From: Kribbella pratensis
Lineage (GTDB): Bacteria > Actinomycetota > Actinomycetes > Propionibacteriales > Kribbellaceae
Reading direction: 5' to 3'
Assembly: GCF_004365355.1 (NCBI RefSeq)
Contig: NZ_SODP01000002.1
Span: forward strand, 1,297,838-1,361,837
Length of the DNA: 64,000 bases
Position 1 is the stretch's first letter, and each line of letters starts with the position of its first letter. Below are positions 39,566-48,128 of the stretch, piece by piece. The notes beneath the pieces were generated by a model. The model did not search any database and was not told where the DNA came from. It saw nothing but the letters and a program-made list of their open reading frames with translations. Position numbers and translations under genes: made by a program.

Positions 39566-42384
39566 CCCTGCTCAAGGAACCAGACTTCGGTACGCCGGCC
39601 CGCCCCGGCGAGGCGACAGTCGAGCTCACCATCGACGGGATCAACCTCAGAGTCCCACCCGGTACATCGGTCATGCGCGCCGCGAAGGAAGCCGGTGTCG
39701 ACGTACCCAAGCTGTGCGCGACCGACAACCTCGAGGCGTTCGGGTCGTGCCGGCTGTGCGTGGTCGAGATCGACGGGGTCAAAGGCACTCCGGCCTCTTG
39801 TACGACGCCGGTCCGTGACGGCATGAACGTCCGCACCCAGAATGAGCGGCTCGGCAAGCTGCGCCGCGGTGTGATGGAGCTGTACATCTCCGACCACCCG
39901 CTCGACTGCCTGACCTGTTCGGCCAACGGCGACTGCGAACTGCAGGACATGGCCGGCGTCACCGGTCTGCGCGAGGTCCGCTACGGCTCGGGTGTCGAAG
40001 CCGGCGCGAACCACATGGATCTCGAGACCGACACCTCCAACCCGTACTTCGACTTCGAGGCGTCGAAGTGCATCGCCTGCTCGCGCTGCGTCCGCGCCTG
40101 CGACGAAGTACAGGGGACTCTGGCTCTGACGATCGAGGGGCGTGGATTTGATTCCAAGGTCGCGGCCGGCGCCGGGGTGCCGTTCTTCGAATCGGACTGT
40201 GTGTCGTGCGGCGCGTGCGTACAGGCATGCCCGACGGCGACGCTGCAGGAGAAGTCGGTGGTCGAACTCGGGATGCCGACGCGGACCGTCCTGACGACCT
40301 GCGCGTACTGCGGTGTCGGGTGCTCGTTCAAGGCCGAGTTGCGCGGTGACGAGCTGGTCCGGATGGTGCCGTACAAGAACGGCGGCGCGAACGAGGGCCA
40401 TTCGTGCGTGAAGGGCCGGTTCGCGTTCGGGTACGCATCGCATCCGGACCGGGTGCTGGAGCCGATGGTCCGGGACACGATCGCCGACGAGTGGCGGACG
40501 GTGTCGTGGGAGGAGGCGATCGGCTTCACGGCGCGCCGGTTGCGGGAGATCCAAGCGCAGTACGGCCAGGGTTCGATCGGTGCGATCACCTCGTCGCGGA
40601 CGACCAACGAAGAGGTGTACGCCGTCCAGAAGATGGTGCGAGCCGTCTTCGGCAACAATAACGTCGACACGTGTGCGCGCGTGTGTCACTCGCCGACCGG
40701 GTACGGGCTGAAGCAGACCTTCGGCGAATCCGCCGGCACCCAGGACTTCAGGTCGGTCGACGAGTCCGACGTGATCCTGCTGATCGGTTCGAACCCGACC
40801 GACGCGCACCCGGTGTTCGGGTCGCGGATGAAGCAGCGGATCCGCCGGGGCGCGAAGCTGATCGTGATCGACCCGCGGCGGATCGACCTGGTCCGATCGC
40901 CGCATGTCGAGGCCGCGCACCACCTCGAGCTGAGGCCGGGCACGAACGTCGCGATCATCAACGCCCTCGCTCACGTCATCGTCACGGAAGGACTCGTGGA
41001 TCGCGACTTCGTCACGAGCCGCTGCGAGGACTTCGAGTCGTGGGAGGCGTTCATCGCGCGGCCCGAGCACAGTCCCGAGGCCATCGCCGAGATCTGCGGC
41101 GTGCCGGCTGACGAGATCCGGGCCGCGGCGCGGTTGTACGCGACCGGCGGGAACGCGGCCATCTACTACGGCCTCGGCGTCACCGAGCACAGCCAGGGCT
41201 CGACGATGGTGATGGGGATGGCCAACCTCGCGATGGCGACCGGGAACATCGGCCGCGCCGGCGTCGGCGTGAACCCGATGCGCGGCCAGAACAACGTACA
41301 AGGTTCGTGCGACATGGGTTCGTTCCCGCACGAGCTCCCCGGATACCGGCACGTGTCCGACGACGACGTACGGTCGATCTACGAGCACCTGTGGGGTACG
41401 CCGATCCTCAACGAGCCGGGGCTGCGAATCCCGAACATGTTCGACGCCGCGATCGACGGATCGTTCAAGGCGCTGTTCGTGCAGGGCGAGGACATCGCGC
41501 AGTCGGATCCGAACACGCAGCATGTCTTCGCGGCGCTCGGCGCGCTGGATCTCCTGGTGGTACAGGATCTTTTCGTCAACGAGACCGCGAAGTTCGCCCA
41601 CGTTCTGTTGCCGGGGACATCGTTCCTGGAGAAGGACGGGACGTTCACCAACGCCGAGCGGCGGATCAACCGGGTGCGGCCGATCATGGCGCCGCGGACC
41701 GGGAAGCAGGAGTGGGAGATCATCTGCGAGATCGCGCAGGCGATGGGGTACCCGATGCACTACGACTCGGCTGCGCAGATCATGGACGAGATCGCGGTGA
41801 CGACGCCGACGTTCACAGGCGTCTCGTTCGCGAAGCTGGACGAGCTGGGGTCGATCCAGTGGCCGTGCAACGTCGAGCACCCGGACGGTACGCCGATCAT
41901 GCACGCCGACGAATTCACCCGCGGCAAGGGCCGGTTCATGGAGACCATGTACGTGCCGACGTCCGAGCGGTCGACCCGGAAGTTCCCGCTGATCCTGACG
42001 ACCGGGCGGATCCTCTCGCAGTACAACGTCGGCGCACAGACCCGGCGTACGGCGAACGTCGCGTGGCATGCCGAAGACGTGCTGGAGATCCATCCGCACG
42101 ATGCCGAGGTGCGCGGAGTGACCGACGGCGACCTGGTCGCGTTGTCGAGCCGTGTCGGGCGGACCGAGCTGCGGGCGAAGATCTCGGACCGGATGCCCGT
42201 CGGCGTCTGCTACACGACGTTCCACCACCCGGTCAGCGGGGCGAACGTCGTCACCACGGACAACTCGGACTGGGCCACCAACTGCCCGGAGTACAAAGTC
42301 ACCGCGGTCCAGGTGGACCTCATTCCCGCCTCGATCGCCACGGACGCCGTGCCCGAGCCAGTCGTTGCAGGAGGCAACCGATGA
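39562..42384 (+). CDS. fdsA: formate dehydrogenase alpha subunit (Mo-bisPGD catalytic)
   Basis: 940 aa. N-terminal [2Fe-2S] ferredoxin (GSCRLCVVEIDG), the NuoG-type His/Cys region (DHPLDCLTCSANGDCELQD), two [4Fe-4S] ferredoxin motifs (CIACSRCVRACDE; CVSCGACVQACPT), then a further cluster (CAYCGVGCSF) of the molybdopterin oxidoreductase domain. The Mo ligand is probably C375 in ARVCHSPTGYG, the Cys-containing formate dehydrogenase motif. The enzyme is cytoplasmic, with no Tat signal. Confidence 0.95.
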   Translation: MTLLKEPDFGTPARPGEATVELTIDGINLRVPPGTSVMRAAKEAGVDVPKLCATDNLEAFGSCRLCVVEIDGVKGTPASCTTPVRDGMNVRTQNERLGKLRRGVMELYISDHPLDCLTCSANGDCELQDMAGVTGLREVRYGSGVEAGANHMDLETDTSNPYFDFEASKCIACSRCVRACDEVQGTLALTIEGRGFDSKVAAGAGVPFFESDCVSCGACVQACPTATLQEKSVVELGMPTRTVLTTCAYCGVGCSFKAELRGDELVRMVPYKNGGANEGHSCVKGRFAFGYASHPDRVLEPMVRDTIADEWRTVSWEEAIGFTARRLREIQAQYGQGSIGAITSSRTTNEEVYAVQKMVRAVFGNNNVDTCARVCHSPTGYGLKQTFGESAGTQDFRSVDESDVILLIGSNPTDAHPVFGSRMKQRIRRGAKLIVIDPRRIDLVRSPHVEAAHHLELRPGTNVAIINALAHVIVTEGLVDRDFVTSRCEDFESWEAFIARPEHSPEAIAEICGVPADEIRAAARLYATGGNAAIYYGLGVTEHSQGSTMVMGMANLAMATGNIGRAGVGVNPMRGQNNVQGSCDMGSFPHELPGYRHVSDDDVRSIYEHLWGTPILNEPGLRIPNMFDAAIDGSFKALFVQGEDIAQSDPNTQHVFAALGALDLLVVQDLFVNETAKFAHVLLPGTSFLEKDGTFTNAERRINRVRPIMAPRTGKQEWEIICEIAQAMGYPMHYDSAAQIMDEIAVTTPTFTGVSFAKLDELGSIQWPCNVEHPDGTPIMHADEFTRGKGRFMETMYVPTSERSTRKFPLILTTGRILSQYNVGAQTRRTANVAWHAEDVLEIHPHDAEVRGVTDGDLVALSSRVGRTELRAKISDRMPVGVCYTTFHHPVSGANVVTTDNSDWATNCPEYKVTAVQVDLIPASIATDAVPEPVVAGGNR

Positions 42385-42602
42385 GCGGCGGCATCCCGCC
42401 GTACGTGCGGTTGGCGAACGAGATCGCGGCCCAGTTCGCGCACCGCTCCCTCGAGGACGCTGCCACCGTGATCGCCAACCACCTGAAGGCGACCTGGGAC
42501 CCGCGGATGAAGCAGGCGCTGATCACGCACGCCGAGTCCGGCGCCACCGACCTGTCCCCCGCGGCAGTCCTGGCTGCCCGCCGCCTCCAGGCCGCTCGGT
42601 GA
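42381..42602 (+). CDS. fdsD: formate dehydrogenase delta subunit
   Basis: 73 aa, starting MSGGIPPYVRLANEIAAQF. Pattern and place (directly after alpha, ATGA overlap) match FdsD, a small accessory subunit. A frame for the moeA-like gene begins at the overlapping GTGA. Confidence 0.85.
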   Translation: MSGGIPPYVRLANEIAAQFAHRSLEDAATVIANHLKATWDPRMKQALITHAESGATDLSPAAVLAARRLQAAR

Positions 42603-42670
42603 CCCATCCCACACAGTCCGGCGGGCCGGGTGCGTTCGACAACCGGGTGTGGGTTGGAGAGGGTAGTCGT

Positions 42671-43882
42671 GTGGAGGACGAGGGCCGCGGTCTTCGAGCC
42701 CGGCGAGCAGCCGTGGCCTGGGATCTGGCCCGGGTACTGGCTCACGCCGCGGCGCGACCTGGCAAGGTGGTTTCGCGCGGACTGGCCGAGGCGGACGGCT
42801 GTGTTCTGGGTACGCCGTTGGTGTCGCCGGGCGCGGTCCCTCCGGTGGACCGGGCCGCGATGGACGGGTACGCCGTACGTGGTGCTGGTCCTTGGCGGCT
42901 GAACGGACATGTGGAGGCCGGCGCGGCGGATCCGGGGACGTTGGCGGACGGGCAGGCGACGGGGATCGTCACGGGAGCGGCGCTACCGACCGGCACGACC
43001 TCCGTGGTGCGCTCCGAAGACGCGGTGGTGACCGGCGATCGGCTGGAGGGACCGGCCGAGGACGGCCGCCACATCCGGCGAGCAGGTGAGGAGTGCCGGC
43101 CGGGCGAGCAACTGCTGCCGGCCGGCGTCGTCATCGGCCCGGCGGTGCTCGGGCTGGCCGCAACGGTCGGGCTCAACCGGCTGACTGTCATCCCCCAGCC
43201 GACTGTCGCCGCGCTCGTGACGGGCGACGAGCTAGTTCATCGAGGACCGTCTGGCCCGGGTCGGGTGCGAGACGCGATCGGGCCGATGCTGCCCGGGCTG
43301 GTCACGCGCGCAGGTGCGCGGCTGGTCGCCTCCGGCTCGTCCACGCCCTCGGTGAGGCATCTGCCGGACTCGCTGGACGAACTCACCAATGCACTCAGCG
43401 AGACACGCGCTGACCTGACCCTCGTTTCCGGCTCGTCGGCCTCGGGGCCTGCCGATCATCTGCGAGCTGCGCTCACCTCGCTCGGCGCGGAGATCGTCGT
43501 GGACGGCGTCGCCTGCCGCCCCGGTCATCCCCAGGCCCTCGCGCGGTTGTCCGACGGACGACTTGTCCTCGGACTGCCTGGCAACCCGTTCGCCGCCCTC
43601 GTCGCTTTCCTGACGCTCGGCGTCGCGGCCATTACCCGCATGCGCGGCCTCCGGCTTCCCGAGCTCGGCCATATCGCCGTACCCGGCGGTGTCAGCTGTC
43701 ACCCGACCAGCACCCGGCTCGTCCCGGTCCGGCTCACGGCACACGGCGCCGTACCGATCGGCCACGGCGGCTCCGCCATGCTTCGCGGGCCGGCTGTCGC
43801 CGACGCTCTGGCCGTCGTCGCCCCCGGTCCGGCGGAGGCGATCGCGGCCCGGCTCCTCCCTCTCGATCCGGGAATCACGTAA
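42671..43882 (+). CDS. moeA: MoeA-like molybdopterin molybdotransferase
   Basis: 403 aa from GTG 42671 (GGAGAGGGT upstream); a GTG at 42599 overlapping fdsD is also open. MoeA signatures: PPVDRAAMDGYAVRG in domain I, VAALVTGDELV at the start of domain III, GLPGNPFAALVAF at the end. The usual SGGVS.GD.D loop reads SGSSASGPADH, so the active-site acid is shifted or changed; the protein may be a divergent MoeA dedicated to this dehydrogenase. It inserts molybdenum into molybdopterin. Confidence 0.82.
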   Translation: MEDEGRGLRARRAAVAWDLARVLAHAAARPGKVVSRGLAEADGCVLGTPLVSPGAVPPVDRAAMDGYAVRGAGPWRLNGHVEAGAADPGTLADGQATGIVTGAALPTGTTSVVRSEDAVVTGDRLEGPAEDGRHIRRAGEECRPGEQLLPAGVVIGPAVLGLAATVGLNRLTVIPQPTVAALVTGDELVHRGPSGPGRVRDAIGPMLPGLVTRAGARLVASGSSTPSVRHLPDSLDELTNALSETRADLTLVSGSSASGPADHLRAALTSLGAEIVVDGVACRPGHPQALARLSDGRLVLGLPGNPFAALVAFLTLGVAAITRMRGLRLPELGHIAVPGGVSCHPTSTRLVPVRLTAHGAVPIGHGGSAMLRGPAVADALAVVAPGPAEAIAARLLPLDPGIT

Positions 43883-43919
43883 ATGTCGAGGCCGGCGAGG
43901 GGCGTCCGACGTACCGGGC

Positions 43920-44420
43920 ATGAATGACTACGGAGTGACCGGCTCGACCACCGACGTCGAGGTATTGATCAAGCTGCCGATCCGCGAGCTGTGGTCCGGC
44001 ATCACCGCGATCGACCGGTACGGCGAGTGGAGCCCGGAGTGCTACTACGGCGCCTGGCTCGACGACCGCATCGAGAAGGGCGCTCGCTTCGAGGCGCGCA
44101 ACCGCTTCAAGGACGGCTTCGAGACCTACGTGACCTGCACGGTCACCGTCGCGGAGGCGCCGTACCGCTTCGGTTGGGACGTGTACGGCGGTGAGGACGT
44201 GCCGCTCGCGCACTGGGAGTATGAACTGGAGGACCAGGGCGTCGAGACGCTCGTGCGGCAGACGTTCACCCACGGCCCCGGCGACAGCGGCCTGCGGATG
44301 GGCGCGGTCCAGAACCCGGAGCGCGCCGCGGAAATCATCCAGGGCCGGCTCGATCAACTGGCAGCGAACATGCGATCGACTCTCACCGCCATGGAGTCAG
44401 CCCTCAGGACGCCTCGCTAG
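43920..44420 (+). CDS. SRPBCC/polyketide-cyclase-like protein
   Basis: 166 aa from ATG 43920. The pattern (V.I..P...LW..I..ID.Y.EWSPEC...W.D....GARFEARN) followed by FGWDVY and the long C-terminal helix (RLDQLAANMRSTLTAM) is the START-like SRPBCC fold that binds hydrophobic ligands. No catalytic role can be assigned. Overlaps the convergent MerR gene by 17 bp. Confidence 0.82.
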   Translation: MNDYGVTGSTTDVEVLIKLPIRELWSGITAIDRYGEWSPECYYGAWLDDRIEKGARFEARNRFKDGFETYVTCTVTVAEAPYRFGWDVYGGEDVPLAHWEYELEDQGVETLVRQTFTHGPGDSGLRMGAVQNPERAAEIIQGRLDQLAANMRSTLTAMESALRTPR

Positions 44421-44829
44421 TGCCGGCCCGGGCCGGCCCCACCCACAAGCACTCGGCGGTGCCGGCCTCCAGGTGCTCTTCGTAGACGCCGACCTTGTGG
44501 CTGATCACGTTCAGGCACTCGGTCAGGTCCTGGATCTGGGACGTGACGTGGTCCTGATGGCTGCGGAGCAGGGCCAGCCGGTCCTGCTCGTTGCCAGGGC
44601 CTTGCCGGACCAGGTCGGTGTACTTGCGGATCGTGTCGAGCGGCATCCCGGACGAGCGGAACTTGATGCACATGTCCAGCCACTCGACGTCATCCTCGGT
44701 GTACACACGGCGGCCGTTCGACTCACGCCGGACCGGATCGGCCAGCAGGCCCTCACGTTCGTAGAACCGGAGGGCGTGCACACTCAACCCGGTCCGCTCC
44801 GCCACCTGCCCGATACTCAATCCACGCAT
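44404..44829 (-). CDS. MerR-family regulator
   Basis: 141 aa. MerR winged HTH (GLSIGQVAERTGLSVHALRF then YEREGLL), then a long dimerisation coiled coil and a C-terminal Cys (AECLWVGP). Only one C-terminal Cys, so not a typical metal sensor; closest in form to the AdhR/NmlR-like group that responds to aldehydes or redox. One of the two large hairpins lies upstream of it. Confidence 0.87.
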   Translation of the reverse strand: MRGLSIGQVAERTGLSVHALRFYEREGLLADPVRRESNGRRVYTEDDVEWLDMCIKFRSSGMPLDTIRKYTDLVRQGPGNEQDRLALLRSHQDHVTSQIQDLTECLNVISHKVGVYEEHLEAGTAECLWVGPARAGTSEAS

Positions 44830-44850
44830 GGGGCACCCTAACGCCGGGAC

Positions 44851-45014
44851 AGTGTCCCGTGAGCGATGTGGCTTGAGCGATAGCGGCGTTCAGGTGCGTG
44901 CATCGGGGTGCTTGGTCAGTGGCCTCGATGCGGAGCATCGTGGGCGCTGGCCAAGTGCCGCGAGGTGCGTGCCTGGGCGCCGATAGCGCCAAGCCACATC
45001 GCTCACGGGACACT
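44851..45014 (-). repeat. 164-nt full-length hairpin element E1
   Basis: The outer 25 bp are a perfect inverted repeat (44851-44875 / 44990-45014, AGTGTCCCGTGAGCGATGTG...). The inner arms still pair, often through G-U wobbles (GGTGCTTGGTCAGTGG with GCGCTGGCCAAGTGCC). The exact centre is the tip CGATGC-GGA-GCATCG (44926-44940). Its right end is 6 bp from the stop codon of the minus-strand aminotransferase gene. It shares the tip and flanking blocks with element E2 at 58149. Confidence 0.82.
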
Positions 45015-45020
45015 AAGCTC

Positions 45021-46055
45021 TTAAAGCAGGGGTTTGAGGGCCGCGAGAGCGTGCTGTACGTCGTCATCGGTCGAGTAGATGTGGAACGACGCGCGCAGTT
45101 TCCCGTCCCGGACGGCGGCCCGGATGCCTGCGCTTGCGAAGGCCTCCTGCGCTCCGGGGAGGCTGGTGCTGACGATGGCGCTGTTCGATGGTTCCAGGCC
45201 GAGGCCGGCGCGGAACGCGTTCGCGAGGTCGAGGTTGTGGCGGTTGATCGTGTCGACGCCGATCTGTTCGATCAGCTCGAGCGCCGGCGCCGCGCCGACG
45301 AAACTGAACCAGGCCGGCGACTGGTCGAATCGCCGCGCGCCCGGGTCGAGCTCCATCACGGGTCCGTAGTACGAACCGTGGACGTCGCGGGCGGCGTACC
45401 AACCGGCGGCCACCGGGCGGCAACGCTCCTGCAGGCGCGGCGAGAGGTACCCGAGCGTCGCGCCACGCGGTGACATCAACCACTTGTAACTGTGGGCGAT
45501 CAACGCGTCGACGCCGTCGATCCGCATCGGCAGCCAACCGAGCGCCTGCGACGCGTCGATCACCACCAACGCGCCGATCTCCTTGCCGGCAGCAATAACC
45601 GCCGGCAGATCGAGCACGACGCCGGTGGAGGACTGCACCGCGCTCACCGCCACCAGGTCGATCCCCGGTTTGATTGCGGCCACCAGCTCGGAACCCGGTA
45701 CGGCGATCACCTCGATGCCGCGGTCCGCGTGCACCTGCCACGGGAACACGTTCGACGTGAACTCGACGTCGTCGGTCAGCACCTTCGCGCCGTCCGGCAA
45801 CGCCGCCGCGATCGGCACCACCGCCGCGGACACCGTGCTGCCGACGAAGACGTCCGCGGCGTCCGCCCCGATCAGCCGGGCGAACGACTCCCGGGCCCGG
45901 CTCGTCGACTCGTCCCACGGCTCCCAGCTCGTCCTGCCGACCCGCCAGTCCGCGAGCGCAGCCTGCAACGCCTCCCACGCCGGTTTGGGCGGCAGCCCGT
46001 ACGACGCGGTGTTCAACCAGCCCGGCTCCGGATCCCACAGCCCTGCAATGTCCAT
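45021..46055 (-). CDS. class V aminotransferase (cysteine desulfurase-like fold)
   Basis: 344 aa from ATG 46055. PLP enzyme: VIDASQALGWLPM carries the ring-stacking Asp/Gln, and AHSYKWLMSPRG holds the Schiff-base lysine. Pattern LWDPEPGWLNTASYGLPPKP at the N-terminus is typical of actinobacterial class V enzymes near IscS/kynureninase. There is no desulfurase active-site Cys loop recognisable, so a lyase or transaminase role is likelier than sulfur transfer. Confidence 0.83.
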   Translation of the reverse strand: MDIAGLWDPEPGWLNTASYGLPPKPAWEALQAALADWRVGRTSWEPWDESTSRARESFARLIGADAADVFVGSTVSAAVVPIAAALPDGAKVLTDDVEFTSNVFPWQVHADRGIEVIAVPGSELVAAIKPGIDLVAVSAVQSSTGVVLDLPAVIAAGKEIGALVVIDASQALGWLPMRIDGVDALIAHSYKWLMSPRGATLGYLSPRLQERCRPVAAGWYAARDVHGSYYGPVMELDPGARRFDQSPAWFSFVGAAPALELIEQIGVDTINRHNLDLANAFRAGLGLEPSNSAIVSTSLPGAQEAFASAGIRAAVRDGKLRASFHIYSTDDDVQHALAALKPLL

Positions 46056-46186
46056 GCCCGCTACTCTAGGTCGCCCCCGACCTGGAGCCCCCGCGAACTC
46101 CACCAGGTGAAATCCCATAACGAGGCTGCATTGCAAGATCCATTCAAAGCCTCCAACAGGAAATCATGAAACTAGAACGACCGGAC

Positions 46187-46228
46187 TGGGGAGGATCATG
46201 TACCGAATCGGATAGAAGATCCTCCCCA
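46187..46228. other. 11-bp inverted repeat in the gap upstream of the LacI locus
   Basis: TGGGGAGGATC (46187-46197) and GATCCTCCCCA (46218-46228) pair perfectly around a 20-base loop. The surrounding gap (46056-46664, about 600 bp) has no convincing gene. A 56-codon frame from ATG 46166 has only a weak AGGAAA site and Arg/Pro-rich content. The right part (46545-46620) is unusually T-rich. Confidence 0.5.
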
Positions 46229-46626
46229 AACCTGCTTCCCCGTGGGCGCGCCGCGGCGAGCAGACGCGGAGGTGGACCTCCACCACTGAGCAAACCACGG
46301 CACCGGCATCGAAGAGGAGGTCCGCACGCCTGAGGCTAGCGGGATACCTTCGGTTGCCGAGTGGCTCACATCCGGACCGCACCGACCCCAACGAGCTCCA
46401 GTTGCCGCGTCAGGCCGGCGGTTCCGGGCTGCTTTGCGGAAGAAAGTTCGCACCCAGCGGCAACTACCATCCGGAAAGCCGGTCCACTGCCCTCCAGGTC
46501 CCCGATCTGACCTGCCGGCAAATGCTCGGTCGACCACTCCCCCATATCTTTTCTCTTGTCTTTCTGCTTCTTGTGCTGTTTCTCCTGGGCTGCTTTTGTT
46601 CATTTTCGGTTTCTCGTGGGCGGTCG

Positions 46627-46632
46627 TATGGT
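46627..46632 (+). promoter_or_regulatory. possible -10 box after a T-rich tract
   Basis: TATGGT, 33 bp upstream of the 46665 gene, follows about 70 bp of T-rich sequence that contrasts with the GC-rich surroundings. No good -35 is seen. Candidate only. Confidence 0.3.
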
Positions 46633-46664
46633 GGGGGCAGCAACCAACTGCCTTGGAGGGCGCG

Positions 46665-46865
46665 ATGAGTTTCGACAGGCCAGGTCTGCCAAATCCCGGC
46701 TACGAGGTAGATGCTGCGGTGGACGACGTGCTGCGGGAGGAGGGTGTGGAGCTGGACGACGACCACGAGCCGGACATCCCCGATCACCCGGGAAGCACGT
46801 CGGCCGGCCCGCAGCCGAACTCGCCACGCCGTCCGTCGCACGACGAGGCGGCCGCGCAGGAGTGA
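46665..46865 (+). CDS. small acidic hypothetical protein, 66 aa
   Basis: ATG 46665 with TTGGAGGG 4 bp upstream. The protein is acidic and disordered (DDVLREEGVELDDDHEPDIP, then a Pro/Ser tail). No known motif. It precedes the LacI gene by 37 bp and may share its transcript. Confidence 0.6.
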   Translation: MSFDRPGLPNPGYEVDAAVDDVLREEGVELDDDHEPDIPDHPGSTSAGPQPNSPRRPSHDEAAAQE

Positions 46866-46902
46866 GCTCTGCACTACCGTGGCTGCCCATGAGGGAGATG
46901 CC

Positions 46903-47913
46903 ATGGCAGTGACGATGCGCGACGTCGCGCGCGAGGCCGGCGTGTCTCCGAAGACGGTCTCGAACGTGATGAACGGCTATCCGTACATCCGCGCCGAGAC
47001 CCGGACCAAGGTGCTCGCGGCGATCGATGCCCTCGGCTACCGGATGAACATCTCCGCCCGGAACCTGAAGTCCGGGCGGACCGGCGTCATCGGCCTCGCA
47101 GTACCTGAGCTGAGCAATCCGTACTTCGCGGAGCTCGCCGACGCGGCGATCGCGGCCGCCGGCGAGCACGGCCTGACGGTGATGATCGAGACCACCGGTG
47201 CCGACCGCGAACGCGAACTGACCGCGCTGGCCCGGCCGCGCGGGCATCTGGTGGACGGCCTGCTGTACAGCCCGCTCGGTCTCGGCCCGGAGGACGTCGA
47301 TCAGCTCCGCACGAACACACCGATGGTGCTGCTCGGCGAGCGGATCTTCCACGGCCCGGTCGACCACGTCATGATCGACAACGTCGAGGGCACCAAGGCC
47401 GTCGTACGGCATCTCCTCGACCAGGGCCGCCGGCGGATCGCGGTGATCGGCATCCGGCCCCGGGAGCGCGTCGGCACCGGCGCCATCCGGTACGCCGCCT
47501 ACGCCGAGATGCTGGCGGAGTACGGCGTTCCCGTGCTGGAGGAGCTCGCGGTCTCGGGCGGGAAGTGGCATCGGTCGAGCGGGGCGGACGCGATGGCCGA
47601 GCTGCTCGGGACCGGCCAACGCTTCGACGCCGTCTTCGCCCTCAACGACACGTTGGCGCTCGGCGCGATCCGGGCCCTCGCCGCGCGCGGCGTGCGGATC
47701 CCGGACGACGTGGCGGTCGCCGGTTTCGACAACATCGACGAGGCCAGCTACAGCAGCCCGACCCTGACCACGGTCGACCCGAGCCGGGTGCACATCGCCC
47801 GGACCGCGGTCGAGCTCCTGGTCCAGCGGATGGCGGGCGACGTCTCGGAGCACCACGAGATCGTCGCCCCCTTCGAACTCCACACCAGGGAATCCACCCT
47901 CGGCCCGAACTGA
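46903..47913 (+). CDS. LacI-family regulator of the arabinoside locus
   Basis: 336 aa from ATG 46903 (GAGGGAG upstream). HTH TMRDVAREAGVSPKTVSNVM, hinge ISARNLKSGRTGVIGLAVPE, then the sugar-binding domain. The next promoter begins within 5 bp of its stop codon and contains a 27-bp palindrome, so it most likely represses the ABC transporter/arabinofuranosidase operon that follows. Confidence 0.9.
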   Translation: MAVTMRDVAREAGVSPKTVSNVMNGYPYIRAETRTKVLAAIDALGYRMNISARNLKSGRTGVIGLAVPELSNPYFAELADAAIAAAGEHGLTVMIETTGADRERELTALARPRGHLVDGLLYSPLGLGPEDVDQLRTNTPMVLLGERIFHGPVDHVMIDNVEGTKAVVRHLLDQGRRRIAVIGIRPRERVGTGAIRYAAYAEMLAEYGVPVLEELAVSGGKWHRSSGADAMAELLGTGQRFDAVFALNDTLALGAIRALAARGVRIPDDVAVAGFDNIDEASYSSPTLTTVDPSRVHIARTAVELLVQRMAGDVSEHHEIVAPFELHTRESTLGPN

Positions 47914-47917
47914 AGTC

Positions 47918-47946
47918 TTGACGGTCCAGGAGCACTCGGGCATCCT
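47918..47946 (+). promoter_or_regulatory. promoter of the arabinoside ABC operon
   Basis: TTGACG (47918-47923) and a weak CATCCT (47941-47946) are 17 bp apart. The large palindrome begins 3 bp downstream, where transcription would start, the usual place for repressor control. Confidence 0.5.
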
Positions 47947-47948
47947 CT

Positions 47949-47975
47949 CTACACCGATGTAGTACATCGGTGTAG
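47949..47975. promoter_or_regulatory. 27-bp operator palindrome, arabinoside operon
   Basis: CTACACCGATGT - AGT - ACATCGGTGTAG: two perfect 12-bp arms. A second pair of arms, GGAGCAC (47929-47935) and GTGCTCC (47981-47987), encloses it symmetrically. Probable binding site of the LacI protein encoded just upstream. Confidence 0.75.
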
Positions 47976-48006
47976 GAGTCGTGCTCCACTCCGCCCTGGA
48001 GGACAG

Positions 48007-48128
48007 ATGACTGTACTGATGCCACGCCTCCGGCGAGGCGGGCCATGCGGCTGTAACTCCCGGCCTTCCCTCGTCGCTCCGGTCGCTCCGCTCCCTCCGC
48101 TCCTCAGTCCAGGCCGGGAGGCCGCATG
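48007..48128 (+). repeat. two-hairpin dispersed repeat, copy B
   Basis: Hairpin 1: GCCaCGCC/GGCGaGGC (48021-48028, 48032-48039; one A-A mismatch), loop TCC. Hairpin 2: CATGCGGC + bulge + CTCCCGGCCT (48044-48066) paired with AGGCCGGGAG+GCCGCATG (48111-48128). Relative to copy A, A22042-T22048 is C48027-G48033 and G22063-C22139 is C48048-G48124, both compensatory. The 3' arm contains the GGGAGG site and the ATG of the downstream binding-protein gene. Confidence 0.85.

Noticed and set aside
39232..42228. 998-codon open frame on the minus strand
   Set aside because: It is antisense to fdsA and fdsB, which have full catalytic motifs. Long antisense frames are expected in very GC-rich codon usage, and the translation is Arg/Asp/His/Val-rich without motifs.
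46166..46336. 56-codon frame MKLERPDWGG...
   Set aside because: Only a weak AGGAAA upstream, Arg/Pro/Gly-rich composition, and it runs through the inverted repeat at 46187; likely chance.
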